Source: Flavobacteriales bacterium
Lineage (GTDB): Bacteria > Bacteroidota > Bacteroidia > Flavobacteriales > PHOS-HE28
Reading direction: 5' to 3'
Assembly: GCA_008016945.1 (NCBI GenBank)
Contig: SSGN01000059.1
Span: forward strand, 1-44,570
DNA: 44,570 nucleotides
Shown: in pieces, positions 25,248 through 36,456 of the stretch
Layout of the letters: every line of letters starts with the position of its first letter
Numbering within the stretch: the stretch's first letter is position 1
Notes under the pieces: model-generated
The model's database searches: none
The model's input: the letters and a program-made list of their open reading frames with translations, nothing else
What the model was told of the DNA's origin: nothing
Translations under genes and position numbers: made by a program

Positions 25248-25960
25248 TGCGGCCCCACGGCATCCTGCTCGCCATTCTAACGCTACTGCCATTGGGCCTG
25301 CTGGCACAGGACCGGTTGCGGCCCATCACCCGGCAGGAACTTTGGACCAGTGTAGCGATCCAGGGGCGCCCGGCCATCCTGGCAGGGGTCCTGGGCAAGG
25401 AGACCGTGAAGCGCCTGAAGACCTCCGCCGAGCTGGGCTACCGCTCCTCGGACAGCTTCTTCGCCGGGCGCCAGTACTACCTGGACCTTGGTGCCACATA
25501 CAAGATCTCGGAAAAGATCAGCGCAGGGGGTGAATTCCGCTATGCCGTCCGCACCGGACGTACGGACCGCCAACGCCTGGGTGGAATGATCCAATACAAG
25601 ACCCAGTGGAACCGGCTCGAGCTCGCGTACCGCTTCACCTACCAGCACAACTTCAGACTTCCGGGCGAGGTGCGCGAAGTGTTGCGTAACAAGCTGATCG
25701 CGGCCTATGACCTCCCCAAATGGAAACTGGACCCTCAGTTCAGCGCGGAGACCTTCACCTGGGTCGGGCCTTCGGGCTTAGCATACATCGGCATCCGCTA
25801 TAAGCTGGGCACCGAATGGAACTTCAACAAGATTCACGCCTTGGGCTTCGGGGTGGTGCATGACCGCGAGCGCATGGTGTTCGCCCCGGAGCACCGGATG
25901 ATCCTTGCGGTCGACTACAGCATCAAGCTGCGCAAAGCCAAAGATGGATCAGGTACGTAA
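25247..25960 (+). CDS. DUF2490-like outer-membrane beta-barrel protein
   Basis: The 237-residue protein has a signal peptide ending LGLLAQ (about residue 21). Strands then alternate in amphipathic pairs (YYLDLGATYKISEKISAGGE, RLELAYRFTYQHNF, IGIRYKLGTEWNF). It ends in a strand (HRMILAVDYSIKL) as outer-membrane barrels do. The RQELWTSVAI start and overall length resemble DUF2490 proteins. The function is unknown. Its ATG shares a base with the preceding stop, and it overlaps the SCO gene by 17 bases, so the three genes form one operon. Confidence 0.75.
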   Translation: MRPHGILLAILTLLPLGLLAQDRLRPITRQELWTSVAIQGRPAILAGVLGKETVKRLKTSAELGYRSSDSFFAGRQYYLDLGATYKISEKISAGGEFRYAVRTGRTDRQRLGGMIQYKTQWNRLELAYRFTYQHNFRLPGEVREVLRNKLIAAYDLPKWKLDPQFSAETFTWVGPSGLAYIGIRYKLGTEWNFNKIHALGFGVVHDRERMVFAPEHRMILAVDYSIKLRKAKDGSGT

Positions 25961-26624
25961 TCGATCGCTCGGCCTTCGCTCCGCCTTGTTCCTCCTCATC
26001 GTCGTGGTCGGCATCGCCATCGGCTACTTCATCATCAAACCTTCCGATACCCTGCCCATCTACCACCCGAACCAATTGGACCAACGATTGGTGGATCCTG
26101 CCATCAAGGGTGCCAAGGGCGAACACCACATCCGCGATTTCGACCTGATCGATCAGTTCGGCGGGCACTTCACCCTGAACGACGTGGGTGAACGCATCAT
26201 CGTGGCCGACTTCTTCTTCACCACCTGCCCTACGATCTGCCCGAAGATGACCGTACAAATGGAACGGGTACAGGAAGCGTACAGGGACGAGGACCGCTTG
26301 CTCCTGCTCTCCCATTCGGTGACCCCGGAAATGGACTCCGTTCCCGTGCTCGCCACCTACGCCGAACTGCACCGCGCAGACCCGAAGCGTTGGCGTTTCC
26401 TCACCGGAGACCGCAAGCAGATCTACATGCTGGCCCGCCAGAGCTATTTCGCCGCCATGGACGAAGGCGATGGTGGCCCGGACGACTTCGTTCACACCGA
26501 GAACTTCGTTCTCGTGGATCCGCTACGTCGGATACGTGGCTTCTACGACGGCACTTCGCCAACGGATGTGGACCGCTTGATCCGGGATATCGGCACGCTA
26601 TTGAAAGAGCAGAAGCCGACCTGA
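25944..26624 (+). CDS. SCO1/SenC family copper chaperone-like thioredoxin-fold protein
   Basis: The 226-residue protein has one N-terminal membrane anchor (ALFLLIVVVGIAIGYFII) and a periplasmic thioredoxin fold. It carries the SCO metal motif CPTICP within FFFTTCPTICPKMT, and a later histidine in FVHTENFVLVD, as in the CxxxC...H copper site. SCO proteins deliver copper to the CuA centre of cytochrome c oxidase or act as thiol reductants. The ATG at 25944 is chosen over the longer frame because it directly precedes the anchor. It lies at the end of the lipoprotein / DUF2490 operon. Confidence 0.93.
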   Translation: MDQVRNRSLGLRSALFLLIVVVGIAIGYFIIKPSDTLPIYHPNQLDQRLVDPAIKGAKGEHHIRDFDLIDQFGGHFTLNDVGERIIVADFFFTTCPTICPKMTVQMERVQEAYRDEDRLLLLSHSVTPEMDSVPVLATYAELHRADPKRWRFLTGDRKQIYMLARQSYFAAMDEGDGGPDDFVHTENFVLVDPLRRIRGFYDGTSPTDVDRLIRDIGTLLKEQKPT

Positions 26625-26629
26625 TCGCC

Positions 26630-27157
26630 TCATGGCGTGATCGCACCGTACTGCGAAACGGTGACTTCCGCCGTCCCATCCGCCGTGATCACCACCTTGT
26701 ACAGCCTGTCGAACACCTGCGCCGGTATGGCCTCCACCGCCTGACCCGATAACTTCTGCACGATGGCCGGAACCGTATGGTCATGACCGGCCACCAACAC
26801 GACACGGCCTCTATCCTCGCGCAGGATCCTTCCTACCAGATCATCGATGGCCAAGGCGGGCACCACTTCCACGGACAAGCCGTTCCGCTCGGCCAGTGGC
26901 GCTACCGTGCGCTGGGTGCGTTGCACTTCCGAGGCATAGACCCGCTGTACACCGGCATCGGAAAGCCGTTCGGCCAGCGCATCGGCACGCACCACCCCCG
27001 ATGGTGATAGCGGTGCATCGAGATCGTTCGACGCCTTCTCCGCATGCCGAACCACATAGACCGTGGTGCGCTCGCTCACCGCACCCACCTCCCGTGCCGC
27101 CGAGCAGCCCATGATCCAGGCGAAAACCAGGAACGAATAGGGGAACCACCATCGCAT
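26630..27157 (-). CDS. Histidine phosphatase superfamily lipoprotein (SixA/PGM-like)
   Basis: The 175-residue protein has the phosphatase start VYVVRHAEK (catalytic histidine in RHAE), the YASEVQRTQRT segment and the second histidine motif VLVAGHDHT. The N-terminus LVFAWIMGC looks like a lipoprotein signal, so the enzyme would be exported. This class includes phosphoprotein and small-molecule phosphatases; the substrate is unknown. The gene converges on the SCO gene with five bases between stops. A TATTTTG box sits six bases upstream of its start on the minus strand. Confidence 0.88.
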   Translation of the reverse strand: MRWWFPYSFLVFAWIMGCSAAREVGAVSERTTVYVVRHAEKASNDLDAPLSPSGVVRADALAERLSDAGVQRVYASEVQRTQRTVAPLAERNGLSVEVVPALAIDDLVGRILREDRGRVVLVAGHDHTVPAIVQKLSGQAVEAIPAQVFDRLYKVVITADGTAEVTVSQYGAITP

Positions 27158-27351
27158 GACCGCAAAATACGCCGTCCTCGGGCCATACGACGGTGATCAA
27201 TGGAACATCCCATGCGAGATCAACCCGCTCCTGCCCAATGCTCCACACCTCCACGGGGGATCAACCATCCCGATCCACCGCCGTCAACGGACCACAACGG
27301 AGGGGCCACCGCCCACACCCGTTCCCGCACGACTCGGCCGCTACGGTTCCC

Positions 27352-27359
27352 TACCTTCG
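27352..27359 (+). promoter_or_regulatory. Candidate -7 element (TACCTTCG) for the ABC-F gene
   Basis: TACCTTCG ends eight bases before the ATG at 27368 and supports that start over the 56 extra upstream codons of open frame. The same octamer precedes coaD. Confidence 0.45.
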
Positions 27360-27367
27360 CCAACCCG

Positions 27368-29287
<1,920 letters not shown>

Positions 29288-29328
29288 GTGCGATCCGGCA
29301 ACGGGTGATCCGCAGCCAACCGCACCCC

Positions 29329-30333
29329 TCAGAACTTCGCACAAGGCACGATCCGCCGTTTGCTCGCGGCCCGCTTCCTATGCCTGGATACGATCTCGTA
29401 TCCAATGGTGAGCTCGTGGGCACCGCCGGAATGCGCGGCCAAGCGCGAGACCGTCACATCATAGCTATACCCGATCCGCATGTCCTCGATGATCGTGCCG
29501 ACCAGGATGGCCACCGCATCGTTGTTCGCATACCCTGGGGCATAACGCTTGAACAAAGGCAGACCACGGTACCACAGGCCGAAGAACACCGGTTCCCGCT
29601 CGAAGTACATGCCGAGATCCAACTGATCGTACTTCTGTTGGGCCTTGTAGTTGAAGGCGAAGACGAAGCTTTGTGGGCTCTTCCGCACCACGGGGGTACG
29701 TACGGTCACCCGATAACCGCCATGCATGCTGAACTTCATCGGAACGCGTGCCTCGTTAAGGAGCAATGATTGGTTCGGCCTGTTCATGTGATGCAGTGCA
29801 GCACCCAGCCAGAGCTTGGGCGTGAAGAACAGAAGGCCCGATCCGATATCCGCATAGCCGACGTTCGTTCCATCCATGTTCTCGTAGGTACCCACCGTAC
29901 CGCCCCTTGCCAGTTGATCACCGAACACAAGCCGGGAATAGTCCACGGCATGCTGCACCCAACCCAACTGTAGTGCAGGCCGCAGGAACACCTTACGCTT
30001 CAACTGGAACTCATAGGCGTACTGCCCGGTGATGCTGGTGTACCGCAATGCTCCGGTGCCTGCACGGTCATGGTGCACCATCAGTCCAAGACCACTGTTC
30101 AGGCCGCTCAGATTGTGGTCCACCGCGAAGTTGGCGGTCATGAAGGCACCTGGGATCGCGGGCCATTGATCACGGGCCACGAGACCGAACCGCGTCTGCA
30201 GTCCTGTCCCCGCGAAAGCAGGATTCACATAGGTGGGTGTCGCATAGAATTGCGTGAGCTGAGCGTCCTGTGCGGCGACCCGCGACAACAACGCCCAACC
30301 CAGCAAGACGGATGCTACGCCCCTACTTCTCAT
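29329..30333 (-). CDS. PorP/SprF family type IX secretion membrane protein
   Basis: The 334-residue protein has a signal peptide ending RVAAQ. The characteristic PorP/SprF start follows (DAQLTQFYATPTYVNPAFAG), then a series of outer-membrane strands. These include DQWPAIPGAF, GLGLMVHHDRAG and the late IEDMRIGYSYDVTVSRL motif. PorP/SprF proteins associate with cargo carrying type B C-terminal sorting domains and are often encoded beside them. That is the arrangement here, downstream of the PKD adhesin and the PorE-like protein. It overlaps the PorE-like gene by 11 bases. It is therefore likely a dedicated export or attachment partner of that cargo. Confidence 0.93.
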   Translation of the reverse strand: MRSRGVASVLLGWALLSRVAAQDAQLTQFYATPTYVNPAFAGTGLQTRFGLVARDQWPAIPGAFMTANFAVDHNLSGLNSGLGLMVHHDRAGTGALRYTSITGQYAYEFQLKRKVFLRPALQLGWVQHAVDYSRLVFGDQLARGGTVGTYENMDGTNVGYADIGSGLLFFTPKLWLGAALHHMNRPNQSLLLNEARVPMKFSMHGGYRVTVRTPVVRKSPQSFVFAFNYKAQQKYDQLDLGMYFEREPVFFGLWYRGLPLFKRYAPGYANNDAVAILVGTIIEDMRIGYSYDVTVSRLAAHSGGAHELTIGYEIVSRHRKRAASKRRIVPCAKF

Positions 30334-31915
30334 TCCGTGTCAAACCATGGACATCGTGTACCGGTTGCATGGTGATGTCCAGGCTCATCTCCCGCGAACC
30401 ATCTTGTGCCACCGCCTTCACCACGCTCGACAGGGCCGTGAATCCAGCAGCCTCCACACTCATCTGGTACTCCTGCTGTGGCTTCAGGATCATCAGGAAA
30501 CGGCCTGTGCGCTCGTTCGAGTTGTAGATACCGACGATCTCTTCTCCCGAGCTGTCCGTAAGTATGATGCGCGCCTTGATGGGCTCATCGCTCGCATCGG
30601 CCACCACACCATGCACGACCATATGGTCCAGCTGAGTGTTGGGGAACGTGACCTGGTAGATGTCCTGCATCCCCATCCCTTCCGATCGTTCACTGCTGAA
30701 GTAACCGGTCCGACCATCCTCGCTTAGACTGAAATAGATGTCGTCGTTCACCGTGTTCAGCGGGTAACCCATGTTCTCCGGTTCCGACCAGCCGTTCATA
30801 TCGGCATCGGTGAGCACGGTCTTGAAGATGTCGTACCCCCCCATGGTCCCATGGCCATTGGACGAGAAGAACAAGGTGGTCCCGTCGCTGTGCATGAATG
30901 GTGCATCCTCATCATACGGCGTATTCACGGTGGGGCCGAGGTTCAACGGCAGGCTCCATTCACCGCTCGGAAGCCTCCGAATGCGGTACAGGTCGCGGCC
31001 ACCAAAGCCACCGGGTCTGTCGCTGGTGAAATAGATCTCCTGGGATCCTGGGGCGATGCTGGCACTGGGTTCATGATGCTCGGAGTTGATCCGAGCGGTC
31101 ATCAACTCGGGCTGTTGCCATTTCCTGGCATGCATCCGTGCTTCGTACAGGTCGCCGCTCACCAAGTTCTGCTGGGTGCGGTACACGATCATCGAGCTAC
31201 CGTCCGGGCTGAGGCCGACGGTCGCATCATGCACCAAGGTGTTCAGCGGAGCCCCTGCGTTCACCGCGTTGGTCCACACTTCGTCGATCCGTCTGGCCAT
31301 GTAGATATCCTCGAACCACTGCCCGTACGGATCCTTCATGTTCCCGGTGGTGCCTTCGCGTCGTGAGGTGAAATACATCGTATTCCCATCCGCAGTGACC
31401 AACGGGCAGTAGTCATGCGCGGGCGAATTCACCATGGCACCCATGTTCCGGATCTCCAGTTCGACCGGTGCACCGATACGCTCTTGCGCTGTGTGGATCA
31501 TCCTTCGCCGCCGCTCGACCTCCGCATCCTCCACCATTCGTCCGCTCTTCTGCACATAGCGATCAAGAAGGCTCAACGCCTCTTCGAAACGCTGCTGGCG
31601 ATGACGAGCCACCGCCAGTTCGAAGAAGGATTCGGTATACCCCCCCTCCACACCACGCTCGAAATACTCCACAGCCCGATCCTTCTTGCCAGGGATATTG
31701 GCATAACAGACACCCAGATCATGTTGGACCTCGGTGAAGAGTGGATCGACCGGCAACAGTCGCTTATAAAGCTTCGCAGCTTCCTCATGGTCCTCCGAGG
31801 CCAGCAACATCTTAGCCTCATCGAGCATTTGATAGTGCACTTTCTTGTAGCCCTTCTGCGCCATGGCACAAGAGCACAGGAACAACACGAAGGCAGTGGT
31901 GTAGGATCGATTCAT
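30323..31915 (-). CDS. PorE-like TPR/beta-propeller protein lacking the OmpA domain
   Basis: The protein has 530 residues from the ATG at 31915, which precedes a signal peptide (FVLFLCSCAMAQ). N-terminal TPR-like helices (AAKLYKRLLPVDP, AVEYFERGVEGGYTE) are followed by PD40-type propeller repeats (MYFTSRREGTTGN, IYFTSDRPGGFGGRDLYRI, LFFSSNGHGTMGGYDIFKT, GYFSSERSEGMGMQDIYQV). A carboxypeptidase-regulatory-like fold follows (VHGVVADASDEPIKA). PorE and related proteins add a C-terminal OmpA domain that binds peptidoglycan; here the chain stops after the regulatory fold. Four bases separate it from the PKD gene upstream, and it overlaps porP by 11 bases, so all three genes form one operon. Confidence 0.88.
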   Translation of the reverse strand: MNRSYTTAFVLFLCSCAMAQKGYKKVHYQMLDEAKMLLASEDHEEAAKLYKRLLPVDPLFTEVQHDLGVCYANIPGKKDRAVEYFERGVEGGYTESFFELAVARHRQQRFEEALSLLDRYVQKSGRMVEDAEVERRRRMIHTAQERIGAPVELEIRNMGAMVNSPAHDYCPLVTADGNTMYFTSRREGTTGNMKDPYGQWFEDIYMARRIDEVWTNAVNAGAPLNTLVHDATVGLSPDGSSMIVYRTQQNLVSGDLYEARMHARKWQQPELMTARINSEHHEPSASIAPGSQEIYFTSDRPGGFGGRDLYRIRRLPSGEWSLPLNLGPTVNTPYDEDAPFMHSDGTTLFFSSNGHGTMGGYDIFKTVLTDADMNGWSEPENMGYPLNTVNDDIYFSLSEDGRTGYFSSERSEGMGMQDIYQVTFPNTQLDHMVVHGVVADASDEPIKARIILTDSSGEEIVGIYNSNERTGRFLMILKPQQEYQMSVEAAGFTALSSVVKAVAQDGSREMSLDITMQPVHDVHGLTRNEK

Positions 31916-31919
31916 GATC

Positions 31920-34900
31920 TCAACGGAGTAGTGTGACATCGCCTTTCATCGTGGTCTCGCGACCGTCGCTGAACTTGGCGTAGGCTTTCCAGACATAGAC
32001 ATCCTGCTTGGCGGGCTGGCCTCGGTAGTAGCCATCCCAACCGACCTTCACATCCTCGGTCACGAACAACAGTTCGCCCCAACGGTTGAAGACCTCCAGC
32101 TTGTAATCCTCCACCCCTTGATACAGGGGGAAGAAATGGTCGTTCGTGAAACTCCGGGGATCGTAGATCCCATCGTTCGGCCCCGTGCTGTTCGGGGTGA
32201 ACGCGTTCGGGAACTGGATCTCACCAGCGGCCGTGGCCGTGACCAACTCCTCGATCAGGAAGGTATCCGGGCAGTTCCATGCATTGTTCGCGATCAAGCT
32301 CACGTCGTAGGTCCCTGCCCCCTGGTAATAGTGCACCGGGTTCAACTCAGCGGAGGTGCTGCCATCACCGAAATCCCAGGTATAGGTGGTCGCATTGGCG
32401 GACAGGTTGTAGGTGAACACCGGTTGCGATGGAACGACCACTTCCGTCGGCTGTAAGGTGAAGAAGGCCATGGCACGCGGATGCACCACCACGGAATCCA
32501 CTTTGGTGAACGTATTCGTCATCCCGCCTATCCCAGTGGCCACCAAGGTCACCGTGTAGGTCCCTGGTACGTTGAAGATGTAGGTGGGGTTATCCGCGGT
32601 ACTGGTGCCGCCATCGCCGAAGCTCCAGTGGTAGCTCACCCCCTGCAGGCTCGTATTCGTGAAGCTTACGGAAAGGGGGGCGCAACCACGGCCTTGACCC
32701 AGGAAGCTTGCCGTTGGCAGTGGCGGGGTGATGGTGACCACCTGGGTCGCCGTATCCGCACAATGGGAACCACTCACCACCAACGTGATGGTGTACGTAC
32801 CCCAGGTGCTGTAGGTGTGCGTTCCCGGTGCAGCCACTGTGGACACCTCGCCATCGCCGTACGACCACGCATGGGACCAAGTGCCCGGCGAGCTATTGTT
32901 GAGCACCAGGACATCGGCCGCCGGGAACTGCTGCATGTTCGGCGTGGCCTGGAACGCCGCCGAGGGCACTGGTGCGATGATGACCGTGTGTGAGACCGTG
33001 CTGGTGCATCCGAACGCCGACGTTGCGGTGAGCGTGATCGTCCGGAGCATGTCCGCCGTGGTGTTGTTCACATAGGTGTATGCAGGCTCATTCCCAACAA
33101 GGATGGTCCCATCGCCCATGTCCCACTGGTAGGCCGCTGCACCGATGCTCAGGTTCTCCAGATCCACAGCGAAGGGCGAGCAAACGACGCTATCCACCAC
33201 AAAGGCCGCTTCGATGGCCGGATAGACCTGTATCTGTGTGGAGGCGGTGTCCGTGCAACCGTGATCCGATGTGGCGATGAGCAGCGGATCCATGACCACG
33301 GGAGCTCCTGTGGTGTTCGTATAGGTATGCGCCGTGTTCCCCGGACCCGCACTGGTACTGGTGCCATCACCGAAGACCCAATCCAAGGTGGATGCACCGA
33401 GGCTCAGGTCCTGGAACGTCACGGTCAACGGCTGGCATCCTGCCTGCACACCCGGGACGAACTGGGCGATCGGTTGTGGATGCACGTGGATCGTGGCCAC
33501 CGCGGTATCGGAACAGCCGTAGGGCGAAGTGGCCACCATGGTCACATCGAACGACCCATCGGACAAGCCTTGGTTCATGTACGTATGCGTTGGCGCCGTG
33601 GCCGTGGAGGACTGGCCATCACCGAAGTCCCAGGTGTACGTACCCGCCCCGCTGCTCACGTTGGTGAACGCGACCGGCAGCGGCGCACAACCTGAAGTGT
33701 CCGAGACGAAAGCGGCCGTCACCGCCGGGAACACCTGCAGCTGCGTGCTCGCAGTAGCGACACAACCATGGTCCGTGGTCACCGACAAGTTCACCGGGTA
33801 GGTCACGGATCCAGGTCCCGCGTAGTTGTACCAGGTATGGGTGTGTTGGAAAGCCGCGGTGTCGCCACTGATGCCATCGCCATAGTTCCAGTGCATGTGG
33901 TCGCCCCCTGTGGATATGTTCGTCAGCGTGGCCACCAAGGGATGGCAACCGCTGACCGGGGCCAACGTGAACTGGGCCGTTGGCAAGGGGAACACCGTCA
34001 CCTGATCATAGGTGGTGTCCGTACATCCGAAGGCATTGGTCCCGACGAGGGTGATCGGATACACCACGTCAGCATCGGTCGTATTGAAGTAAATGTGCAC
34101 TGGCGAAGGGCCACTTCCGATGGATCCATCACCGAAATCCCATTGATAGGCAACCGCTCCCACCACGGCAGGGAACGTCACTGTATGCGGGCTACATCCA
34201 CTGTCCGGCTGTGCCACGAAAGTGAAATCCGGCGTGGGGTATGCCATGATCTGTTGCACCAGGGTGTCGGCACATCCCGCGTTGGAAGTCGCGATCAATC
34301 GGACCTGATAGGTGGCCAGGAAGAGACTGGTGTTCACGAACACGTGCGATGGCGACATGGCCGTGCTCGTGGTGCCATCGCCGAAATCCCAGGCATAGGC
34401 ATCGGCGCCCGTGCTGGTATTGGTGAAGTCCACGGCCAAGGGCGCACAGCCCGGTGTTGCATTGTGCGCGAACATCGCCTGCACCCCCGGCGCCACCGTG
34501 ACCTGCGAGGTGGTCGTATCCGCGCATCCGAAGGCCGACGTCATGACCAAATGCACGGTGTACACAGTATCCGTTGTTCCCAGGTTGAGGTAGGTGTGGG
34601 TCGGGGCATGATCGTTGGAAGCGCCCCCATCCCCGAACGTCCAAATGGCATTGACACCACCCACGCTCGTGTTGGAGAAATTCACCGTGTGCGGGGAACA
34701 TCCCAGCACATCATCGGGCACGAACGCAGCTTGGGGCCTGGGTTCCACCACCACGGGCAAAGTCCCCGTTCCGCTGCAGTAGGGTGTGGTCACCACCAGG
34801 GAGACCACGTACCCCGCCGGTGTGCCGTACAGGTGATCCGGAGCTTGCACGGCAGAGGTGTTACCATCGCCGAAGTCCCAAGCCCAGCCGGTGATCGGGT

Positions 34901-36455
34901 TCCCAGGCTCGGTCACCGTGAGGTCCGCGAACTGCGCCGCCACACCCTCGCACACGTTCTGCGCACCGATCTGCACCTGCGGCGGTTCATACACATGCAC
35001 TACCCTGGTGGCGATGTCCGCGCAGCCCTGCCCGTTCAATACCCGCAAGGTGATGGTGTACGCACCAGGGGCACCGTAGTAGTGCGGCGGTGGATCCTGA
35101 TCGGTACTGGTGGTGCCATCGCCGAGATCCCATTGATAGGTGACCCCGTTCACGCTTTGGTTGGTGAAGGCCACCGTGAGATCGTTGCATGCCGCATCGT
35201 TGTCCACGACGAATGCCGCTGTAGGGCTGGGAAGTACATTCACCACCACCGATGCGGTATCGGCACAGCCCGCGGTGGCCCCCTGGATGCTGGCGGCGTA
35301 CAGCACGGTATACGTACCTGCGGCATTGTACGTCTGGGCCTGATCGCCCGCCCCCGTCCATTGGAATCCACTGCCCGTGCCGAAGTCCCATTGGAAATAG
35401 TTCGCACCACCCGTGGTGGTCTCATTGAAGTACACTGTTTCGCCGGCACATACCGGGTCCGGGGTGGCGGTCAATGAAACCGAAGGAGGCGGAACGATAT
35501 TGATGGTCACATACGCCGTATCGATACCACAGTAATTGCTGTCCAACAGCATCACTTGGTAACTACCGATACCGGGGTACTGGATCGTGCGCGGAAAGGT
35601 GGGCGGCCACGGGGTCCAATTGATGATGCTATCATGACCCGCCCCCCAGTAGTCACCGAAGTTCCAGTACTCGTAGCGTTGGTAGATGTTCCCTTGATTG
35701 AAACAGTTCCGGTCGGTGGTATTGGCGAAGGTCACCGTACGGTCGGGCCAGCACAGAAGCGTTGCGCTCGGCGCGATGCTGGCATCATCGATATCCCAGA
35801 TCCGGATCGGATTGAAGGTGGCGAAGCTGGAGCCGCCCTGGAGCGTGTTGCAGGTGTTCTCGGCCGTAAGGCGCACGGTGGTCTCGCAGTTCACCGTACC
35901 CTGCTGGTAGGTGTGCGATATGGTCTGCCCCCAGTTGGTATGGTCGAAGGTGAGCAAGGGCGACCCATCGCCGAAGTCCCATGTGAAGGTGGTATTGGGC
36001 GAGACATTGGTGCTGCTGTTGGTGAAGAGCACCGCCTCGGGCGCGCATACCTGGGTCAGCCCACCCACCGGGATCTGGATCGAAGCGCTTGTGCTCTCCT
36101 CCATCACCAAGGTGCCGGTGACCGTACAACCCGTGGCGATCTCGGTGAAGACCACGGTGTACTCGGCCACGGCCGATGCATACACGTGGCTCACCGTCTG
36201 CGGGGCCACGAGCGAGGCGCCAGTGTGGATCGGGCTCCCATCACCCCAATCGATCGTGAAGCTGCCAACAGCCTGTGGCGATGCGATGAGCAGGGCGTAA
36301 TTGGTGCCAGAGCAACTGTACCACATCGGCGTGGCCGAGGGGGTTCCATAATAATCGAACAGGAGTGGACACTGCCCCCATGCGGCGGAGGCCATGATAG
36401 CCGCCACCAGCGATGTCACCGCCTTGCGGAACCTCAGGAGCGTTGGGTATCCCAC
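31920..36455 (-). CDS. Giant PKD-repeat surface protein with type B T9SS sorting domain
   Basis: The 1511-residue protein has a signal peptide (about residues 1-27, ending SAAWGQ) and about 16 PKD-like modules recognisable by WDFGDG or variants (for example FTWDFGDG, YQWDLGDG, WAWDFGDG, LDWVFGDG, YHWSFGDG, YTWDFGDG). The last 110 residues are a gliding-motility type C-terminal domain: FPNAFTPNSTGPNDG, YKLEVFNRWGELLF, GWDGYYRGQPAKQDVYVWK. This is a type B type IX sorting signal. No protease or other enzyme domain is seen, so the protein is probably an adhesin or surface fibre. The only in-frame start upstream of the signal peptide is a GTG at 36455, since TGA lies three codons upstream. Confidence 0.92.
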   Translation of the reverse strand: MGYPTLLRFRKAVTSLVAAIMASAAWGQCPLLFDYYGTPSATPMWYSCSGTNYALLIASPQAVGSFTIDWGDGSPIHTGASLVAPQTVSHVYASAVAEYTVVFTEIATGCTVTGTLVMEESTSASIQIPVGGLTQVCAPEAVLFTNSSTNVSPNTTFTWDFGDGSPLLTFDHTNWGQTISHTYQQGTVNCETTVRLTAENTCNTLQGGSSFATFNPIRIWDIDDASIAPSATLLCWPDRTVTFANTTDRNCFNQGNIYQRYEYWNFGDYWGAGHDSIINWTPWPPTFPRTIQYPGIGSYQVMLLDSNYCGIDTAYVTINIVPPPSVSLTATPDPVCAGETVYFNETTTGGANYFQWDFGTGSGFQWTGAGDQAQTYNAAGTYTVLYAASIQGATAGCADTASVVVNVLPSPTAAFVVDNDAACNDLTVAFTNQSVNGVTYQWDLGDGTTSTDQDPPPHYYGAPGAYTITLRVLNGQGCADIATRVVHVYEPPQVQIGAQNVCEGVAAQFADLTVTEPGNPITGWAWDFGDGNTSAVQAPDHLYGTPAGYVVSLVVTTPYCSGTGTLPVVVEPRPQAAFVPDDVLGCSPHTVNFSNTSVGGVNAIWTFGDGGASNDHAPTHTYLNLGTTDTVYTVHLVMTSAFGCADTTTSQVTVAPGVQAMFAHNATPGCAPLAVDFTNTSTGADAYAWDFGDGTTSTAMSPSHVFVNTSLFLATYQVRLIATSNAGCADTLVQQIMAYPTPDFTFVAQPDSGCSPHTVTFPAVVGAVAYQWDFGDGSIGSGPSPVHIYFNTTDADVVYPITLVGTNAFGCTDTTYDQVTVFPLPTAQFTLAPVSGCHPLVATLTNISTGGDHMHWNYGDGISGDTAAFQHTHTWYNYAGPGSVTYPVNLSVTTDHGCVATASTQLQVFPAVTAAFVSDTSGCAPLPVAFTNVSSGAGTYTWDFGDGQSSTATAPTHTYMNQGLSDGSFDVTMVATSPYGCSDTAVATIHVHPQPIAQFVPGVQAGCQPLTVTFQDLSLGASTLDWVFGDGTSTSAGPGNTAHTYTNTTGAPVVMDPLLIATSDHGCTDTASTQIQVYPAIEAAFVVDSVVCSPFAVDLENLSIGAAAYQWDMGDGTILVGNEPAYTYVNNTTADMLRTITLTATSAFGCTSTVSHTVIIAPVPSAAFQATPNMQQFPAADVLVLNNSSPGTWSHAWSYGDGEVSTVAAPGTHTYSTWGTYTITLVVSGSHCADTATQVVTITPPLPTASFLGQGRGCAPLSVSFTNTSLQGVSYHWSFGDGGTSTADNPTYIFNVPGTYTVTLVATGIGGMTNTFTKVDSVVVHPRAMAFFTLQPTEVVVPSQPVFTYNLSANATTYTWDFGDGSTSAELNPVHYYQGAGTYDVSLIANNAWNCPDTFLIEELVTATAAGEIQFPNAFTPNSTGPNDGIYDPRSFTNDHFFPLYQGVEDYKLEVFNRWGELLFVTEDVKVGWDGYYRGQPAKQDVYVWKAYAKFSDGRETTMKGDVTLLR

Positions 36456-36456
36456 A

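Noticed and set aside
33768..35477. A 569-codon plus-strand frame opposite the PKD adhesin
   Set aside because: It mirrors repeated PKD modules, so the open frame is a by-product of the repeat and of codon use.
31920..36455. PKD protein as a collagenase or other PKD-containing protease
   Set aside because: No metal-binding HExxH, serine protease or other enzyme motif is visible; the protein is PKD modules plus a sorting domain.
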